Of a stretch of DNA of 64,000 nucleotides, positions 50,735 through 57,362 are shown piece by piece. The position numbers and the translations under genes were made by a program. Each line of letters starts with the position of its first letter. The first letter of the stretch is position 1. Under the pieces are notes generated by a model, which saw only the letters and a program-made list of their open reading frames with translations, had not been told where the DNA came from and ran no database searches. Source of the DNA: a virus; the IMG/VR virus record IMGVR_UViG_3300020462_000003, positions 1 through 64,000 of that record; one strand, given 5' to 3'.

Positions 50735-50794
50735 GAAGGAACCCCTATTCACCATATAGGGTGAACATAGTATGGAGTTGGGACTTAAAGACAA

Positions 50795-50968
50795 AATCGG
50801 AGTGAGTGGAAGTGTACGGAAGGAAAGGTATTTAGCGAAATTGGGTCCTCGGGTTTTGGGAATTTTTATAATTTGGGTACTGACCTAGTACTTACAGTTT
50901 CTTACCTCAAAAACTAAACCACCCCCCCCCATTACTCCGTACACGTATTCACCACCTACCTACCCACT
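50795..50968. other. likely genome-end junction, no gene
   Basis: Between the last late gene and the first early promoter lies a gene-free stretch that shifts to lower GC (GGGAATTTTTATAATTTGGG near 50855) and includes a nine-C run at 50922-50930. In N4-like virions this is where the terminal repeats meet. I see no repeat copy here, so the end positions cannot be read from the window. Confidence 0.4.
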
Positions 50969-50972
50969 ACCA

Positions 50973-50995
50973 CCAGGCTTCGCCTAAGTATGGAT
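50973..50995 (+). promoter_or_regulatory. early hairpin promoter 1
   Basis: AGGC (50975-50978) and GCCT (50982-50985) pair around the 3-nt loop TTC. TGGA starts 11 bases after the loop centre. This is the first of four early sites sharing loop, downstream AG and TGGA, the geometry known for N4 vRNAP promoters. It precedes the first early gene by 39 bases. Confidence 0.65.
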
Positions 50996-51029
50996 CAATC
51001 TCGATCCTTCCCTGATCAGGAGCTACACC

Positions 51030-51257
51030 ATGTGGGACGCCATCTTCGCCGCTATCACCGCTGCCTTCCAATCCGTAGGCACCGTATGTCACGCAGCCAA
51101 CACTGCAGCTGACTCCATCCATGACCTTGCCAAAGTAGGCAAAGTCCACAGCCAAAAGCTCCTGCTTGAGGCTGAACTCGAATCCGAGGAATCCATCTTC
51201 ACCATGCGTACATCACTGGACGCCAAGAAGAAACTCCTCATCACGCAACAGCCGTAA
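51030..51257 (+). CDS. early small protein
   Basis: The 75-residue protein begins MWDAIFAAITAAFQSVGTVC, an amphipathic helix, and then a helical charged part (HSQKLLLEAELESEESIF) ending TMRTSLDAKKKLLITQQP. CAGGAG precedes the ATG. It is the first gene behind the left-most early promoter, the position where N4-like phages put host-takeover genes. Function unknown. Confidence 0.7.
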   Translation: MWDAIFAAITAAFQSVGTVCHAANTAADSIHDLAKVGKVHSQKLLLEAELESEESIFTMRTSLDAKKKLLITQQP

Positions 51258-51261
51258 CACC

Positions 51262-51290
51262 AGGGACCCTTCGGGGTCCCTACCCTTTTT
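51262..51290 (+). terminator. terminator after the first early gene
   Basis: AGGGACCC and GGGTCCCT pair around TTCG, followed by ACCCTTTTT. It isolates the first early gene from the promoter at 51361. Confidence 0.88.
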
Positions 51291-51360
51291 AAAGCACACA
51301 CCTTTAAAGCACACAAAGAGCACACACCTTAGACAGTGTTATCAGAGATACAGTAGATCA

Positions 51361-51382
51361 CCGGGCTTCGCCCGAGAGTGGA
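51361..51382 (+). promoter_or_regulatory. early hairpin promoter 2
   Basis: CGGGC (51362-51366) and GCCCG (51370-51374) form a 5-bp stem with loop TTC. GAG and TGGA follow, with TGGA 11 bases after the loop centre. It should drive the early genes from 51422. Confidence 0.72.
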
Positions 51383-51421
51383 ATGAGAGCAGTCAGCTCT
51401 CTCAACTCTTTGAGGTGATGT

Positions 51422-51646
51422 ATGTTTCATACTCAGGTCCCTGTCTCTACTGAACTTGATGCCATCGAGTTCTTCAACACACTCGAAGAGTGTGAGGAAT
51501 ACTGCGAAGGAGTACTCATGTACTCCCTTCCAGAAGAGGATGGATTCTTCATCTGGAAAGGTACGGAACTGGCATGCACAGTTGCCCGTAATCCTTGGAA
51601 CAATGAAGTATTCGCTTACCGCGAAAGTAACTTCGATTCCTTCTAA
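51422..51646 (+). CDS. early small acidic protein
   Basis: The 74-residue acidic protein, MFHTQVPVSTELDAIEFFNT, continues with a cysteine-containing CEEYCEGVLMYSL stretch and ends ESNFDSF. GAGG lies before the ATG. Function unknown; very acidic early proteins often bind host enzymes or mimic DNA, but nothing specific supports that here. Confidence 0.65.
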   Translation: MFHTQVPVSTELDAIEFFNTLEECEEYCEGVLMYSLPEEDGFFIWKGTELACTVARNPWNNEVFAYRESNFDSF

Positions 51647-51711
51647 TCCCAAACCGATACACACCCGATAAGTTGCTTGTCGGGTGCATCCTCATGTCTG
51701 GAGACAGTGTT

Positions 51712-51888
51712 ATGGACAACTACCATGTTGTTGCCTACTTCGAGTACCACTCCAAGAAGTGTGGTCTGCATACCTTCGGTGGTATGAGCATGTATCACCT
51801 TGCTACTCGTGAACTCTTCGATGCGCGTACTCATTCCATGTACGGGTATCTCGTTTCGCCTGCTTGCGATACAGACATTCCTTTCTAA
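51712..51888 (+). CDS. early small protein
   Basis: The 58-residue protein starts MDNYHVVAYFEYHSKKCGLH and ends SPACDTDIPF. I chose the ATG at 51712 because GGAG is correctly spaced; upstream ATGs at 51673 and 51694 are in frame but lack a site. Its aromatic, cysteine-containing sequence suggests a compact beta fold. Function unknown. Confidence 0.6.
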   Translation: MDNYHVVAYFEYHSKKCGLHTFGGMSMYHLATRELFDARTHSMYGYLVSPACDTDIPF

Positions 51889-51901
51889 TTCCGAGGTTCC
51901 T

Positions 51902-52048
51902 ATGCAACCCACTGTCTCTCTGCTCATCACCACTGTCCTTGTATTCCAGCTTGTTGTTGTTGGTCTGATCTTCAACCACAACATGCCCAACTGGTGTGCT
52001 ACTCCAGAAGTAGGACACAACTACCTGCTTCAACCTTTCTGCAAGTAA
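51902..52048 (+). CDS. early single-helix membrane protein
   Basis: The 48-residue protein has one transmembrane helix (about residues 5-24, VSLLITTVLVFQLVVVGLIF) and a periplasmic-type end with two cysteines (NWCAT, QPFCK). CGAGG precedes the ATG. A membrane role early in infection, for example superinfection control, is possible but unproven. Confidence 0.6.
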   Translation: MQPTVSLLITTVLVFQLVVVGLIFNHNMPNWCATPEVGHNYLLQPFCK

Positions 52049-52072
52049 TCACACATCTCTTCAGTTAATCAG

Positions 52073-52094
52073 GCGAACTCCGTTCGCTTGAGGA
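52073..52094 (+). promoter_or_regulatory. possible early hairpin promoter, TCC-loop variant
   Basis: GCGAAC (52073-52078) and GTTCGC (52082-52087) form a 6-bp stem with loop TCC. AGGA begins 11 bases after the loop centre, so positions +2 to +4 again read GGA. It differs in loop and stem from the four main sites, so I rank it lower. It precedes a 27-codon gene. Confidence 0.4.
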
Positions 52095-52121
52095 AGTGAG
52101 TTCATCTAAAGGACTTCAGTT

Positions 52122-52205
52122 ATGGACATTCACGACAAACTCACACTGGTATTCAGTGGAGTCAGTATTGCCCTTATCTTCGGAAAACTGGGAGGTCTGA
52201 TATGA
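52122..52205 (+). CDS. 27-residue membrane peptide
   Basis: A tiny frame, MDIHDKLTLVFSGVSIALIF plus seven more residues, contains one hydrophobic segment. A weak AAAGGA lies before it, and its stop overlaps the next ATG exactly (ATGA). The coupling is the main reason to accept it. Confidence 0.45.
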   Translation: MDIHDKLTLVFSGVSIALIFGKLGGLI

Positions 52206-52372
52206 CCTTCCCTCTTCCCCTGATCGAGGTTGACGAGCATTCCGTCGCCTCGTTGTACATCTGCGATGAAGATCAGCTCGTGTCAGTCGATAGCGTGGAA
52301 GCCACTCTGGCCCATGCCATCGAGGACTACTACGCAAGCCGTGGCTACTACGTGGCCATCGAGCTGGCTTGA
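52202..52372 (+). CDS. early small acidic protein
   Basis: The 56-residue protein, MTFPLPLIEVDEHSVASLYI, is acidic and ends YYVAIELA. A GGGAGG site precedes its ATG. It lacks a known motif. It is the last gene before early promoter 3. Confidence 0.6.
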   Translation: MTFPLPLIEVDEHSVASLYICDEDQLVSVDSVEATLAHAIEDYYASRGYYVAIELA

Positions 52373-52407
52373 GTCAGCTTCACCTCTTTAAGCGTTCCCA
52401 TCGTCCA

Positions 52408-52430
52408 CCCGGCTTCGCCGGAGAATGGAT
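52408..52430 (+). promoter_or_regulatory. early hairpin promoter 3
   Basis: CCGGC (52409-52413) and GCCGG (52417-52421) form a perfect 5-bp stem around TTC, then AGAA and TGGA, which starts 11 bases from the loop centre. This is the cleanest copy of the early promoter pattern. Confidence 0.75.
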
Positions 52431-52471
52431 AGAGCAGCCTGCTCAACACTACCCATGCAAGGAGATTCACC

Positions 52472-52744
52472 ATGGCTTTTAATTCCAATGCCCGTAACAA
52501 CCAGCCTGCTGTTGCCAACGACAACTGGAAGGCTCAAGGATTCATCAACATCTACCTGCCGACACCGGATGGTGGTCGTCGTAAGATCGGTTCGATCGCT
52601 CTGAAGGAATCGAAAGCCTACGAGGCTGCGCTGCTCAAGCGTCTGTCGACTGATCCTCTGGCCATCCAGAAGATGGCTGAAGCGATCCAGCTGGACTTCC
52701 AGCTCGCTGACAAAGAGGTGAAGGAAAACGAACTCGGTTTCTGA
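52472..52744 (+). CDS. conserved phage protein, WKAQGFINIYLP family
   Basis: The 90-residue protein has the NDNWKAQGFINIYLP and GGRRKIGSIALKESK motifs of a small phage family that I recall across several phage groups. The family looks like a compact OB-type or single-strand-binding-like beta domain followed by a helix. An AAGGAG site precedes the ATG. Function not established. It is immediately downstream of early promoter 3. Confidence 0.75.
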   Translation: MAFNSNARNNQPAVANDNWKAQGFINIYLPTPDGGRRKIGSIALKESKAYEAALLKRLSTDPLAIQKMAEAIQLDFQLADKEVKENELGF

Positions 52745-52762
52745 TCCACCTCTGTGGCATCC

Positions 52763-52799
52763 AAGGCCTGCTTCCCTCAAGGGGGAGTGGGCCTTTTTA
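52763..52799 (+). terminator. terminator after the 52472 gene
   Basis: AAGGCC and GGCCTT flank an inner stem of CTTCCC with GGGGAG around TCAA, and TTTTTATT follows. This is a long, strong stop before early promoter 4. Confidence 0.85.
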
Positions 52800-52820
52800 T
52801 TATGCGTCGTTTTCGTCAGA

Positions 52821-52840
52821 CAGCTTCGCTGGAGGATGGA
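52821..52840 (+). promoter_or_regulatory. early hairpin promoter 4
   Basis: CAGC (52821-52824) and GCTG (52828-52831) pair around TTC, then GAGGA and TGGA, again starting 11 bases after the loop centre. Its transcript would begin with a structured leader and terminator before the gene at 52942. Confidence 0.65.
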
Positions 52841-52922
52841 ATCACCTACCTGTGTCGCTGACAGTGGACTCCCTTCGGGGAAGCACAGGCGATTATCCAG
52901 AGCCGTGTTGCACGGGCTTTTT
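52837..52922 (+). ncRNA. structured leader or short RNA from early promoter 4
   Basis: From the predicted start at 52837, CCTGTG (52849-52854) pairs with CACAGG (52884-52889) around an inner CCC-TTCG-GGG hairpin. AGCCGTG/CACGGGCT (from 52901) is then followed by TTTTT. The promoter could therefore make an RNA of about 85 nt, or attenuate the gene at 52942. Confidence 0.4.
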
Positions 52923-52941
52923 ACCCATCAAGGAGTGAACC

Positions 52942-53253
52942 ATGACCACCCTCGAAAAGCTGCAAATGCACCTGATCAGCCCTGCCATTCACCAGCACTT
53001 GCCGGGACACTTCCATAAGGAAGTTGCTGCGTCTGTGCGTTGTGCTGACGGCACCACAATGTCGGTGCAAGCCAGTGAGCACGCTTACTGCTCACCGCGT
53101 ACCAACTTCGGTCCTTATACCCAAGTGGAGGTCTGGCGCTGTGGTGAGGTGCCTGCATGGGCTGAATACGGCGATGGTGAAGAACCGTATGCCTACCTTC
53201 CCATTGAATTGGTAGTGGAAGAAATAGACCGTCGAGGCGGTTTCGCAAATTGA
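52942..53253 (+). CDS. conserved phage protein of the VQASEHAYCSPR type
   Basis: The 103-residue protein resembles a family I recall from many tailed phages, with SVQASEHAYCSPRTNFGPYTQVEV followed by a DGEEPYAYLPIELVVEEI end. The function is unknown. AGGAG precedes the ATG. It lies behind the structured leader and starts the long early operon towards RNAP1. Confidence 0.75.
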   Translation: MTTLEKLQMHLISPAIHQHLPGHFHKEVAASVRCADGTTMSVQASEHAYCSPRTNFGPYTQVEVWRCGEVPAWAEYGDGEEPYAYLPIELVVEEIDRRGGFAN

Positions 53254-53296
53254 CCAGAAGCCCCGATTCAAGGGCTTCGTTGTATCTGGAGTAACC

Positions 53297-53563
53297 ATGA
53301 GCCACACCGTTGTAGCCGTCGACAAAACCACCGACACCATCGTCCACATTCAGGTGGAAGATTTGTCGGACTTCAATGCCCTTGACGCAGCTCACCTGCT
53401 GTACGAGCGGCCCAAGCTGGTGCTGTTCATACCCCAGATCCACAAAGACATAGTGCATTCGCACATGCGCTATCACCGCAGCCGTGGCTGTGTGAAGCAC
53501 CGTCTCTGCCATATCACCGATATCCCTGCACGAGTCCGTGCTGCGTTTCTACTTGCCCACTGA
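53297..53563 (+). CDS. hypothetical early protein
   Basis: This 88-residue protein starts MSHTVVAVDKTTDTIVHIQV. A helical C-terminal half is rich in His and Arg (HMRYHRSRGCVKHRL) and ends RAAFLLAH. TGGAG precedes the ATG. No family recognised. It precedes the next gene by 12 bases. Confidence 0.65.
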   Translation: MSHTVVAVDKTTDTIVHIQVEDLSDFNALDAAHLLYERPKLVLFIPQIHKDIVHSHMRYHRSRGCVKHRLCHITDIPARVRAAFLLAH

Positions 53564-53575
53564 AAGGAATCCTCA

Positions 53576-53794
53576 ATGTCCGTATCTGCTCTGCGTTACC
53601 TGCACACCCCAACCAACAAAGAACACGCTGTGCGTGTGGCCTCTCTGCATGACGCTCGGGAGATCGTATCTGCCCTTGATCAGCAGAAGGTTAAGGGCAT
53701 CCGCATCAGCTACTTCAGTGATTACCACCACTGTGAGGTGATCACTCACCAGTTCACTGATGGCGAGTTCATCACCACCCGGAAGCGGGTGTGA
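53576..53794 (+). CDS. hypothetical early protein
   Basis: The 72-residue protein has alpha/beta character: MSVSALRYLHTPTNKEHAVR, helix HDAREIVSALDQQKVKG, strands IRISYFSDYHH and FITTRKRV. It reads like a short RRM-like or ferredoxin-like half domain, but I cannot assign it. AAAGGA precedes the ATG, and its stop overlaps the next GTG start. Confidence 0.65.
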   Translation: MSVSALRYLHTPTNKEHAVRVASLHDAREIVSALDQQKVKGIRISYFSDYHHCEVITHQFTDGEFITTRKRV

Positions 53795-54057
53795 GCGTCC
53801 AGTACCTGTGCCTGAAGCGTGGCGTGCTTCAGCACCACATTGAGCCAGATGAGGATTGGCTGGAATTCCCTTCTCGTTACCTCAAGGCCAACCCTCATGC
53901 CGCTGTATATCGCAAGCGGCATACAGGTGGACAGTACCTGCGATATGCCTATGACAAGGCCAAACGTCACCCACGCCAAATGCGTTCGACCGTGATGGAA
54001 CGTCACGAGCTACCGCCTGAAGTACAGGCAGCCATGCTGCTGCTTGATATCAAATAA
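53791..54057 (+). CDS. hypothetical early protein
   Basis: This 88-residue basic protein begins on GTG at 53791, overlapping the upstream stop. It reads SVQYLCLKRGVLQHHIEPDE, then YLKANPHAAVYRKRHTGGQYL and a basic KRHPRQMRSTVMERHE part. Basic composition suggests nucleic acid binding. It lies directly before RNAP1, whose ribosome site starts right after its stop. Confidence 0.6.
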   Translation: MSVQYLCLKRGVLQHHIEPDEDWLEFPSRYLKANPHAAVYRKRHTGGQYLRYAYDKAKRHPRQMRSTVMERHELPPEVQAAMLLLDIK

Positions 54058-54071
54058 CCAAGGAGAGATCC

Positions 54072-55052
54072 ATGTCCCATCCCACTCTGATGCTGCCGTA
54101 CGACCTGCAGTTGGCCAACGAACACCGGTTCTCCAAGCATCACATCGACCGCTATATCCGCAAGGAGATAGCAGCCAATGAGTGGATGCAGGCCAAGGTG
54201 CAAGAAGGCGTTCAGCTGCTTAATGACTGGCTGTCTGGCCAGTACTACGAATCCAAGATGGCACGACTGGAACAGGTCCGTGCCCTTGATCTGGAGGAGT
54301 TGGTACTGACCATCTTCACCCAGATCGCCTACTGCCAGCGTGACGAGCTGTTCACTTCGGTGACGGCTCAGCTGGCAGGCAGACTGCACTTCAGCGAGAA
54401 GCGTGAAGGCATCCAGACCATCGCTGAGATGGTGGCTGTGCTGTGTGCGACAGACGTGTTCGATATCAACAAGTACAGCAACGCTGCCAGCTTGATGATC
54501 CAGAGCCGTATCCCACTCAGTGAGGAGCTGCTGCAGTACATCTACGAATCACGGTTCCTGCCACCCATGGTCTGCACACCCAATGTGGTCACGCACAATC
54601 ATGAGTCAGGCCACCTGACCCACAACGATTCGTTGGTACTGGGCAAAGGCAATCACCATGACGGTGACCTCTGTCTGGACGTGATCAACCTGCAGAACCA
54701 GATCCCGCTCAAACTGGACTTGGACTTTCTGTGTGCCTTGGAAGAGGAACCCAACAAACCCTTCACACTGGAGAACGTGAAGGACAAGGCCCTTGAGGAA
54801 GGGGACGTGCTTACCGATGCCCAAGCCAAGGAGATCCTGCAACAGCAGATCGACAACTGGGACACCTTCAAGGCCGAGTCCAACGACATGTATATCCTGA
54901 TGTTGAACCAAGGCAATCGCTTCCACCTGACCAACAAGGTGGACAAGCGAGGGCGTCTGTATGCCATCGGTTATCACATCACCACTCAAGGCAGTGCCTT
55001 CAAGAAGGCTGTCATTGAGCTGGCTGACGAAGAGATCGTGGAGGGTGTGTGA
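54072..55052 (+). CDS. middle RNA polymerase subunit 1, N4 RNAP1-like
   Basis: The 326-residue protein corresponds to the N-terminal part of a T7-type RNA polymerase. The C-terminal DKRGRLY (D291 to R295) is the DxxGR motif that contacts the template near the active site, and the rest of the catalytic motifs are missing because they lie in RNAP2. The two should form a heterodimer that transcribes middle genes. AAGGAGAG precedes the ATG. It overlaps the following small gene by four bases. Confidence 0.92.
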   Translation: MSHPTLMLPYDLQLANEHRFSKHHIDRYIRKEIAANEWMQAKVQEGVQLLNDWLSGQYYESKMARLEQVRALDLEELVLTIFTQIAYCQRDELFTSVTAQLAGRLHFSEKREGIQTIAEMVAVLCATDVFDINKYSNAASLMIQSRIPLSEELLQYIYESRFLPPMVCTPNVVTHNHESGHLTHNDSLVLGKGNHHDGDLCLDVINLQNQIPLKLDLDFLCALEEEPNKPFTLENVKDKALEEGDVLTDAQAKEILQQQIDNWDTFKAESNDMYILMLNQGNRFHLTNKVDKRGRLYAIGYHITTQGSAFKKAVIELADEEIVEGV

Positions 55053-55252
55053 AGACGTACGTTGTGTTCTACGGAACACAGGTGTACGGCGAGTACACCC
55101 CAGTCACATGGCCTGATGATCTACCAGATGGTGCTTACGCCATCACGCCGTTCGGTAACTGGATTCGTATTAATCACGGAATTCACCTGCCTTGTGATCC
55201 GGACGATGTACCTGCCGTAGTGAAGACACTAGCCCTAATCTTGGGGCGTTAA
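55049..55252 (+). CDS. small protein between RNAP1 and RNAP2
   Basis: The 67-residue protein starts on GTG overlapping the RNAP1 stop: MKTYVVFYGTQVYGEYTPV then WPDDLPDGAYAITPFGNW. It is a compact beta-type sequence. Between it and RNAP2 lies a CCGGTGT/ACACCGG hairpin. It interrupts the usually adjacent RNAP pair, so it could be a regulator or simply an inserted gene. Function unknown. Confidence 0.6.
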   Translation: MKTYVVFYGTQVYGEYTPVTWPDDLPDGAYAITPFGNWIRINHGIHLPCDPDDVPAVVKTLALILGR

Positions 55253-55327
55253 ACCCCAACCTAATCAATCGCTTACCGGTGTGAACAACACCGGGACGGC
55301 ATCCTATTGCCCAAAGGAATTGAAACC

Positions 55328-56563
55328 ATGATGAAATTCACAGGCTTTGAATACTTGCTGATCGACGCTGCCAACAACTTTGGTCTCGACAAGCTCCGCT
55401 TCGAAGATCGCATCCAATGGGCACGGGACAACCTTGACCATCTGGAGGACCTACTCGATCAGGCTGAAACCAAGCCGCTGTACCTCAAGGCTGTGATGGC
55501 CATCCGCAAGGCGCAGAACCGTGAACCCACTGGCCACCTCGTGGCTATGGATGCCACCTGCTCCGGTGTGCAGATCATGTCTGTACTCACTGGCTGCATG
55601 GCAGGTGCCAAGGCCACTGGTCTGGTTGATCCTGACCGTCGTGCCGATGCCTACAGTGACCTGAACGAGTGCATGAATGGTTTGCTGGGTGGCGGATTCT
55701 CCGTACCACGCAAGGACACCAAGCAGGCACTGATGACCAGCTGCTATGGCTCCAAGAAGGTGCCAAAGGTGCTGTTCGGTGAAGGTACTGAAGAACTCAA
55801 CGCCTTCTATGAGGCGGTCGAGATCGTGGCACCCGGTGCATGGGAACTGCTGCAGGACCTGTTGGCCAGCTGGCAGGCCTACTCACTGTGCCATGCGTGG
55901 AAGCTGCCTGACGGCTTCGATGCCAAGGTCAAAGTGATGGTTAAGCAGGAGGCTCGTATCGAGGTGGATGAGCTGGATCACGCCACCTTCACCTACGAGT
56001 ACTACGTCAACGAGGGTGAGAAGACTGGCCGTGCCAACGTGGCCAATGTCATCCACTCCATCGACGCCTTCATCCTGCGTGAGTTGCTGCGTCGCTGTAA
56101 CTACGACTTCAACGTAGTGAGCTATGCCAACGATCTGATCGAGACTGAGCTACTGGAGCGTAATCTGAATGGCTGGAACCACCCACAAACGGACTCGGAT
56201 ATCGAGTACTTCAGTGCGCAGTTCATGCGCAGTGGCCAAGCCAGTGTGGTGATCCTGCCTTACCTCAACGAACACAACGTATCCAGTCTGGGAACGTGGC
56301 ACCTGCAAGTGCTTAAAGGCATCACCAACCAGATGTTGCAATACAACCCCTTCCCGGTGATTACCATCCATGACTCGTTCGCGGCTCATGCCAACAACGT
56401 CAATTGGGTGCGTCACTGGTACAAGGAGATCCTTGCAGAACTGGCTGACTCGGAAGTCCTCAGCGACATTCTGAGCCAGATCCATGGTGTAGCGGGCAAC
56501 GTGCCCAAGCGCATGCAGAACCTTAGTGCCCTGATTCGCCAGTCCAACTATGCACTCTCCTGA
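55328..56563 (+). CDS. middle RNA polymerase subunit 2, N4 RNAP2-like
   Basis: The 411-residue protein carries the catalytic motifs of a T7-type polymerase: motif A D75 in VAMDATCSG, motif B R128-K132-Y140-G141 in RKDTKQALMTSCYG, and motif C H348-D349 in TIHDSF. With RNAP1 it forms the middle-gene polymerase. Length agrees with N4 RNAP2 (about 400). I chose the ATG at 55328, with AAAGGAA, over a non-ATG codon at 55307. A strong terminator follows. Confidence 0.95.
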   Translation: MMKFTGFEYLLIDAANNFGLDKLRFEDRIQWARDNLDHLEDLLDQAETKPLYLKAVMAIRKAQNREPTGHLVAMDATCSGVQIMSVLTGCMAGAKATGLVDPDRRADAYSDLNECMNGLLGGGFSVPRKDTKQALMTSCYGSKKVPKVLFGEGTEELNAFYEAVEIVAPGAWELLQDLLASWQAYSLCHAWKLPDGFDAKVKVMVKQEARIEVDELDHATFTYEYYVNEGEKTGRANVANVIHSIDAFILRELLRRCNYDFNVVSYANDLIETELLERNLNGWNHPQTDSDIEYFSAQFMRSGQASVVILPYLNEHNVSSLGTWHLQVLKGITNQMLQYNPFPVITIHDSFAAHANNVNWVRHWYKEILAELADSEVLSDILSQIHGVAGNVPKRMQNLSALIRQSNYALS

Positions 56564-56606
56564 GTTGAACAGGTGCGCTCCGCGCACTCGATGAAGCAAC
56601 TCCTCT

Positions 56607-56636
56607 TGCAGCCCTTCGGGGTTGCATCTTTTTTTT
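56607..56636 (+). terminator. terminator after RNAP2
   Basis: TGCAGCCC and GGGTTGCA pair (with one G-T) around TTCG, followed by about ten Ts (56628-56636). It marks the end of the early transcript. Confidence 0.92.
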
Positions 56637-56659
56637 CCAGCACCCGCACAGCTGAACGA

Positions 56660-56733
56660 AGACAGTCATAGAAGTATTGGAGAACTTCTCCAAACTACTA
56701 AACCGATATTCTAACTTTCGGAAAGACAGTCAT
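56660..56733 (+). promoter_or_regulatory. middle-region control segment with operator-like palindrome
   Basis: A perfect 8-bp palindrome, TTGGAGAA-C-TTCTCCAA (56677-56693), lies between two copies of AGACAGTCAT (56660-56669 and 56724-56733). The stretch is AT-rich and precedes the HTH gene. It may be a promoter and operator for that gene, perhaps autoregulated. I did not find a recognisable -10/-35 pair. Confidence 0.45.
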
Positions 56734-56783
56734 TTCTACCATGTGCTGCCGATAGACAGACTCCCTCTTTAGGACCCCCTTTA

Positions 56784-57173
56784 ATGACTGTTTGGATTCT
56801 CTCTGACAAAGAGCAGGACGAGATTGCTCGTATCTATTCTTTGAAGTTCCACACCATGTATGACCTGGCCAATAAGTACCAAGTCTCGATTGGAACCATA
56901 AGCAAAGTGCTGCGTGAAAAAGGCATCACTGGCAAGGCTCCAGCCATTACTGTTGAGCAAGCCAACTTGTTGCAAGTTGCAGATAAGTACTTGATCAACG
57001 CCCCCAAGCTGGAAGAGCTTGTTCACATGCCTTCTCTCACTTACCCCAATGTCCAGCGTTACCTGGAAGGACTGGAACAGGACAGATTGATAACTCTGTT
57101 CTCCCGTACTTCCATTGGTAACTGGCTACTCTCCCTACAACCCAAGGAAGAACAACATGTTGAAAGCAATTGA
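56784..57173 (+). CDS. helix-turn-helix regulator
   Basis: The 129-residue protein has an N-terminal DNA-binding domain (about 15-50): KFHTMYDLANKYQVSIGTISKVLREKG, a clear helix-turn-helix. The C-terminal half is helical (VEQANLLQVADKYLINAPKLEEL, then SLTYPNVQRYLEGLEQDRLI, which looks like a second helix-turn-helix or winged helix). It likely regulates middle transcription, and the palindrome upstream may be its operator. It is the first gene after the RNAP2 terminator. Confidence 0.75.
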   Translation: MTVWILSDKEQDEIARIYSLKFHTMYDLANKYQVSIGTISKVLREKGITGKAPAITVEQANLLQVADKYLINAPKLEELVHMPSLTYPNVQRYLEGLEQDRLITLFSRTSIGNWLLSLQPKEEQHVESN

Positions 57174-57351
57174 AGGACGCAAGACCACCCCAGAACACAT
57201 GAGTCTGTATCCCACTATGGACTCCGTGACTGATGCAATTACCTACATCGAGTCACAAGTTCCAGTTACCGATCGCAACAAGATGTTCAGTCTGCTGATG
57301 ATGTACAACAACACATTGTTGGCAGAACTCAATCGCAGTAAAGCAGCGTAA
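57157..57351 (+). CDS. small hypothetical protein
   Basis: The 64-residue, mostly helical protein reads MLKAIEGRKTTPEHMSLYPT, then a TDAITYIESQVPVTDRNKMF core and a C-terminal LLAELNRSKAA. Its ATG at 57157 follows GGAAG and overlaps the HTH gene by 17 bases; the longer open frame starts inside the HTH gene without a site. Function unknown. Confidence 0.6.
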   Translation: MLKAIEGRKTTPEHMSLYPTMDSVTDAITYIESQVPVTDRNKMFSLLMMYNNTLLAELNRSKAA

Positions 57352-57362
57352 CAGGGAAGGTT

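Noticed and set aside
52802-52816. The 15-mer TATGCGTCGTTTTCG shared with the start of the 16436 gene
   Set aside because: One shared 15-mer is expected by chance at this length, and the frame here is short, ends early and has no ribosome site.
56573-56595. GTGCGC/GCGCAC hairpin with TCC loop behind RNAP2, like an early promoter
   Set aside because: The position 11 bases after the loop reads ATGA rather than the GGA pattern, and a terminator follows at once. It is more likely part of the RNAP2 transcript end.
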